A DNA stretch of 8,483 nt, taken from NCBI GenBank assembly GCA_946631345.1, contig CAMPAA010000133.1:1-8483 (forward strand), read 5' to 3'. This stretch comes from an uncultured Verrucomicrobiota bacterium. GTDB taxonomy: Bacteria > Verrucomicrobiota > Kiritimatiellia > RFP12 > UBA1067. Shown piece after piece: positions 6,612-8,483 of the stretch. How positions within the stretch are numbered: position 1 is the first letter of the stretch; every line of letters starts with the position of its first letter. The notes beneath the pieces are model-generated. The model was not told the DNA's origin. It ran no database searches and saw only the letters and a list, made by a program, of their open reading frames with translations. Made by a program: the position numbers and the translations under genes.

Positions 6612-7402
6612 AGATACTGATGCTGGGTGATGTGAACGGCGCGCCGGGGCGCCGTATGCTCAAGGATCATGTTCGGCGGCTCAAGGCGGAGCTTGGTCTT
6701 GCCGCCGTCGTCGCAAACGCCGAAAACGCCGCCGCCGGAAACGGCATAACCGCCGCCATCGCAAGGGAGGTGTTCGATGCCGGGGTGGACGCCATCACGC
6801 TCGGCGACCATACGTGGGGACAGAAGGAGTGGGCGAGCGAGATCGACCAGCTCGCAAACGTAGTGCGTCCCGCGAACGGCGGCCTAAACCAGCCGGGCAA
6901 GGGGTGGACGCTCGTGACAACTCCTCTCTGCCGCTTTGCGATTCTGAATCTCGTGGGGCGCATCTTCATGAACCAGGCCGATTGCCCGTTTCGTGCGGCT
7001 GACGCCTGCTTCAACGAGATGCCCAAGGATGTCCCCGTGTTTGTGGATTTCCACGCCGAGGCGACAAGCGAGAAGAACTCGCTCGGCCATTATCTTGACG
7101 GGCGGGCAACGGCGGTGGTCGGCACGCATACGCATGTGCAGACATCCGATGCGTTCGTTCTGCCCAAGGGTACGGCATATCTGACCGACCTTGGAATGTG
7201 CGGGCCGTACCTCTCATCCATCGGGCGCGACCTGCGACCGGTGCTCAGGAAGTTCCTCACTGGCATGCCGTCGCGTTTCGGCATCGCGGAAGGCCCCGCC
7301 ACGCTTGAAGGGGCGGTGATAACGTTCGACCCCAAAACCAAGGCGGCATCGGCCATCGAAACCCTCCGCGTGCGCGAGCCTCTCGCCGGGTCCGTGGCGT
7401 AG
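6608..7402 (+). CDS. YmdB-family metallophosphoesterase (putative 2',3'-cyclic nucleotide phosphodiesterase)
   Basis: Dinuclear metal phosphodiesterase of the YmdB family. The Bacillus subtilis member hydrolyses 2',3'-cyclic nucleotides and affects biofilm and motility choice. The cellular role here is unknown. The length of 264 is normal. Motifs: GDVNGAPGRR with D8 (7-16), NAENAAAGNGIT with E39 and N40 (37-48), LGDHTW with D67 and H68 (65-70), RPAN (87-90), VDFHAEATSEK with H149 (146-156), and GTHTHVQTSD with H174 and H176 (172-181). The family almost always has GNHTW at 66-70; Asp replaces that Asn here, at a metal-site position. GGGAGG (6596-6601) lies 6 nt before the ATG, which overlaps the ruvA stop as ATGA, so the two are co-translated. 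I see no terminator after it. Confidence 0.9.
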   Translation: MKILMLGDVNGAPGRRMLKDHVRRLKAELGLAAVVANAENAAAGNGITAAIAREVFDAGVDAITLGDHTWGQKEWASEIDQLANVVRPANGGLNQPGKGWTLVTTPLCRFAILNLVGRIFMNQADCPFRAADACFNEMPKDVPVFVDFHAEATSEKNSLGHYLDGRATAVVGTHTHVQTSDAFVLPKGTAYLTDLGMCGPYLSSIGRDLRPVLRKFLTGMPSRFGIAEGPATLEGAVITFDPKTKAASAIETLRVREPLAGSVA

Positions 7403-7406
7403 GCCC

Positions 7407-7426
7407 GTTGCGCAACTGAAATTCAG
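7407..7426. repeat. Two abutting short palindromes between the YmdB-family gene and the FlbD-like gene
   Basis: GTTGCGCAAC (7407-7416) is a perfect 10-bp palindrome. It shares its last base with CTGAAATTCAG (7416-7426), an inverted repeat around one central base. Neither is followed by a T-run, so they are not an intrinsic terminator. They lie 16 bp upstream of the weak -35 of the next promoter, where an operator could sit. A chance origin is quite possible at this length. Confidence 0.3.
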
Positions 7427-7441
7427 AATTGTATGGTGAGG

Positions 7442-7472
7442 TTGGCGTGCGGTGCGGCGATTATGCTATAAT
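7442..7472 (+). promoter_or_regulatory. Promoter of the FlbD-like gene, predicted to give a leaderless mRNA
   Basis: TATAAT at 7467-7472 is a perfect -10 hexamer, with TATGC just upstream. A weak -35, TTGGCG, is at 7442-7447, 19 bp away. The ATG at 7481 begins 8 nt after the hexamer, at the expected transcription start, and the bases between (TCACACCC end) carry no Shine-Dalgarno sequence. Confidence 0.55.
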
Positions 7473-7480
7473 TCACACCC

Positions 7481-8149
7481 ATGTACATACAGCTTACAAG
7501 AACTGACGGTCTGCCAATCTGGCTGAACGCAAGTTTCATCGTGACGGTGGAGCCTGCGCGCAGCGGCGGCTCGATTGTCGTGCCGATAGGCGACGGCCTC
7601 GACTACGACGTGAAGGAAGCTCCGGAGACGGTGCTGGCTCTGCTCAACGAAGCGCCGCCCGCCAAGGTTGTGCCTGTTCCGCCTCCAAGGGCGCTTACTC
7701 GCACCCCTGACGACCTCTCGCCCGACATCAGGCCGCGTACCGCCGAAGAGGAGGCGAACGGCGAAACTGAGGACGCCCCTCGCCCATCCGGGGCTGAACA
7801 GGCCAAGCCGTCCGCCAAGAGACGCACGCGCCGCACGAAGACGGTTGCGGATAAGAAGGTGGATTCCGAAAAGAAGGCGGCGAAGCCGGATGATGCACAG
7901 CCTCCTCCCGCCGCCGCGCCTATGCAGTCCGCACCGATTCAGGATGAAGCGGCGCTGCCGCAGGACTTCGACAAGATCGTCGCCGATCTCAAGGCGCGCA
8001 AATGTCGTACCGCCAAGCGGATGCGCAACGCAATCAAGAGCTACTTCGGCAAGAAGGACGATACAGAGATCGACCGATTGATAGAGGCTATGCTCAACAG
8101 GGGACTGTTGCTCATCGGCCCGGACGGGCATGTTGACTGGACGGCTTGA
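7481..8149 (+). CDS. FlbD-like domain protein with disordered linker and C-terminal helical (possible winged-helix) domain
   Basis: I do not recognise the whole protein. Residues 1-57 (YIQLTRTDGLPIWLNASFI, then VTVEP, VPIGDG, YDVKEAPETVLALL) resemble the small FlbD family: an L-T-R-x-D-G-x-P-x-x-L-N start, a beta strand, and a V-x-E-x-x-E-x-V-x-x-L helix. FlbD sits in flagellar operons in many bacteria, but no flagellar gene is visible here, and similar domains also occur elsewhere. Residues 58-160 are low complexity, rich in Pro, Ala, Glu and Lys/Arg with a basic KRRTRRTK patch (113-120), probably disordered and perhaps nucleic-acid binding. Residues 161-222 (DFDKIVADLKARKCRTAKR, then IKSYFG, IDRLIEAMLNRGLLLI, HVDW) are predicted as helices followed by a beta wing, like a small winged-helix domain. 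No signal peptide or membrane segment is present. It is probably cytosolic, with its own leaderless-type promoter. Function unknown; a regulatory or nucleic-acid-binding role is inference. Confidence 0.65.
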   Translation: MYIQLTRTDGLPIWLNASFIVTVEPARSGGSIVVPIGDGLDYDVKEAPETVLALLNEAPPAKVVPVPPPRALTRTPDDLSPDIRPRTAEEEANGETEDAPRPSGAEQAKPSAKRRTRRTKTVADKKVDSEKKAAKPDDAQPPPAAAPMQSAPIQDEAALPQDFDKIVADLKARKCRTAKRMRNAIKSYFGKKDDTEIDRLIEAMLNRGLLLIGPDGHVDWTA

Positions 8150-8174
8150 AGTCTCGTCCGCAATTTGGTACAAT
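8146..8174 (+). promoter_or_regulatory. Promoter of secY
   Basis: TTGAAG (8146-8151), overlapping the upstream stop codon, is 17 bp from TACAAT (8169-8174), which is preceded by TTTGG. Optimal spacing and 4/6 and 5/6 matches make this a plausible housekeeping promoter. The leader would be about 37 nt. GGAG (8204-8207) lies 10 nt before the secY ATG at 8218, and AAAAAGGA (8192-8199) lies further upstream. Confidence 0.55.
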
Positions 8175-8217
8175 ACGCGCTTCTTACAGCTAAAAAGGAT
8201 AACGGAGCAGAAATAGT

Positions 8218-8483
8218 ATGGCGATGTGGAAAGGCTTTTCGAATGCGTTCAGGATCCCTGAATTGCGCAAGAAGATTTTGATCACATTGGGTTTGGTGGC
8301 GGTATGCCGCCTCGTTTCGCAGATACCGACACCGGGCGTGGACTGGCAGACGCTCCAGCGCACGATTGAGGATATCCGCACGTCCACCGGCGGCGGTGGC
8401 CTCTTCGACTGGTTCGAGGTGTTCACTGGCGGCGCGCTCGGGCAGTGCGCCATCGGCTTCCTCTCCATCTGGCCGTACATCTC
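8218..8483 (+). CDS. secY: Preprotein translocase subunit SecY, N-terminal part (runs off the window)
   Basis: SecY is the ten-helix channel of the Sec translocon in the inner membrane. The frame runs 88 codons from 8218 to the window edge without a stop. FRIPELRKKILITLGL, then CRLVSQIPTPGVDW, LFDWFEVFTGGALGQ and an I-W-P-Y-I ending match the SecY start: the amphipathic A-F-x-I-P-E-L-R-x-K segment, first transmembrane helix, I-P-x-P-G-V-D, the F-x-G-G-A-L plug region and the x-x-P-Y-I of helix 2. A second ATG at 8224 could also serve. secY normally follows rplO in the spc ribosomal operon. Here the gene before it is the FlbD-like one and secY has its own promoter. Confidence 0.93.
   Translation, partial: MAMWKGFSNAFRIPELRKKILITLGLVAVCRLVSQIPTPGVDWQTLQRTIEDIRTSTGGGGLFDWFEVFTGGALGQCAIGFLSIWPYI

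Noticed and set aside
1..8483. Search for CRISPR arrays, tRNAs, insertion sequences, toxin-antitoxin pairs and defence genes.
   Set aside because: No direct-repeat array, tRNA cloverleaf, transposase motif or paired small toxin/antitoxin frames were recognised by eye.

Overview
The window looks like a chromosomal segment of a GC-rich Gram-negative bacterium, most likely from the PVC superphylum (Verrucomicrobiota/Kiritimatiellota-like). This lineage call is inference. It rests on an LL-diaminopimelate aminotransferase of the DapL type, a secreted protein with autotransporter-associated beta-strand repeat character, a heparinase II/III-like fragment, and an AroE-AroK fusion. No rRNA, tRNA, CRISPR array, insertion sequence or phage gene was recognised. 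No stretch over 300 bases lacks a gene or gene remnant.

Left end (1-1045): a strong-looking promoter and ribosome binding site drive the N-terminus of a secreted beta-strand-repeat protein (from 106). At about 530-570 the meaningful reading frame changes, and the rest, to 1045, reads as the C-terminal part of a heparinase II/III-like polysaccharide lyase in another frame. This is a chimeric or degenerate locus: either a real deletion/recombination scar or a metagenome assembly join.

Middle (1072-5988): dapL (lysine/peptidoglycan precursor synthesis) lies on the minus strand. It is divergent from a compact plus-strand operon prfB-tsaB-aroE/aroK-hisH. The operon combines translation termination (RF2, with no programmed frameshift), tRNA t6A synthesis (TsaB), two consecutive shikimate-pathway steps in one polypeptide, and the glutaminase subunit of imidazole glycerol phosphate synthase. 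Junctions are a 1-nt gap, a 10-nt overlap and a 17-nt gap, so translational coupling is likely.

Right part (6012-8483): ruvA overlaps a YmdB-family metallophosphoesterase gene by 4 nt. Next comes an unrecognised gene with a FlbD-like N-terminal domain, a long charged/proline-rich linker and a small C-terminal domain resembling a winged helix. The window ends in the 5' part of secY, which here is not preceded by ribosomal protein genes.

The most coherent non-obvious signal is at the promoters. Five starts (dapL, prfB, ruvA, the FlbD-like gene, secY) have an extended -10-like hexamer (TGGTATAAT and variants). For ruvA and the FlbD-like gene the hexamer ends only 7-8 nt before an ATG that lacks a Shine-Dalgarno sequence, which predicts leaderless mRNAs. 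I see no convincing new defence or mobile system. The better leads are the leaderless promoters, the AroE-AroK fusion, the FlbD-linker-helical protein, the YmdB Asn-to-Asp change at a metal-site position, and the chimeric left end.
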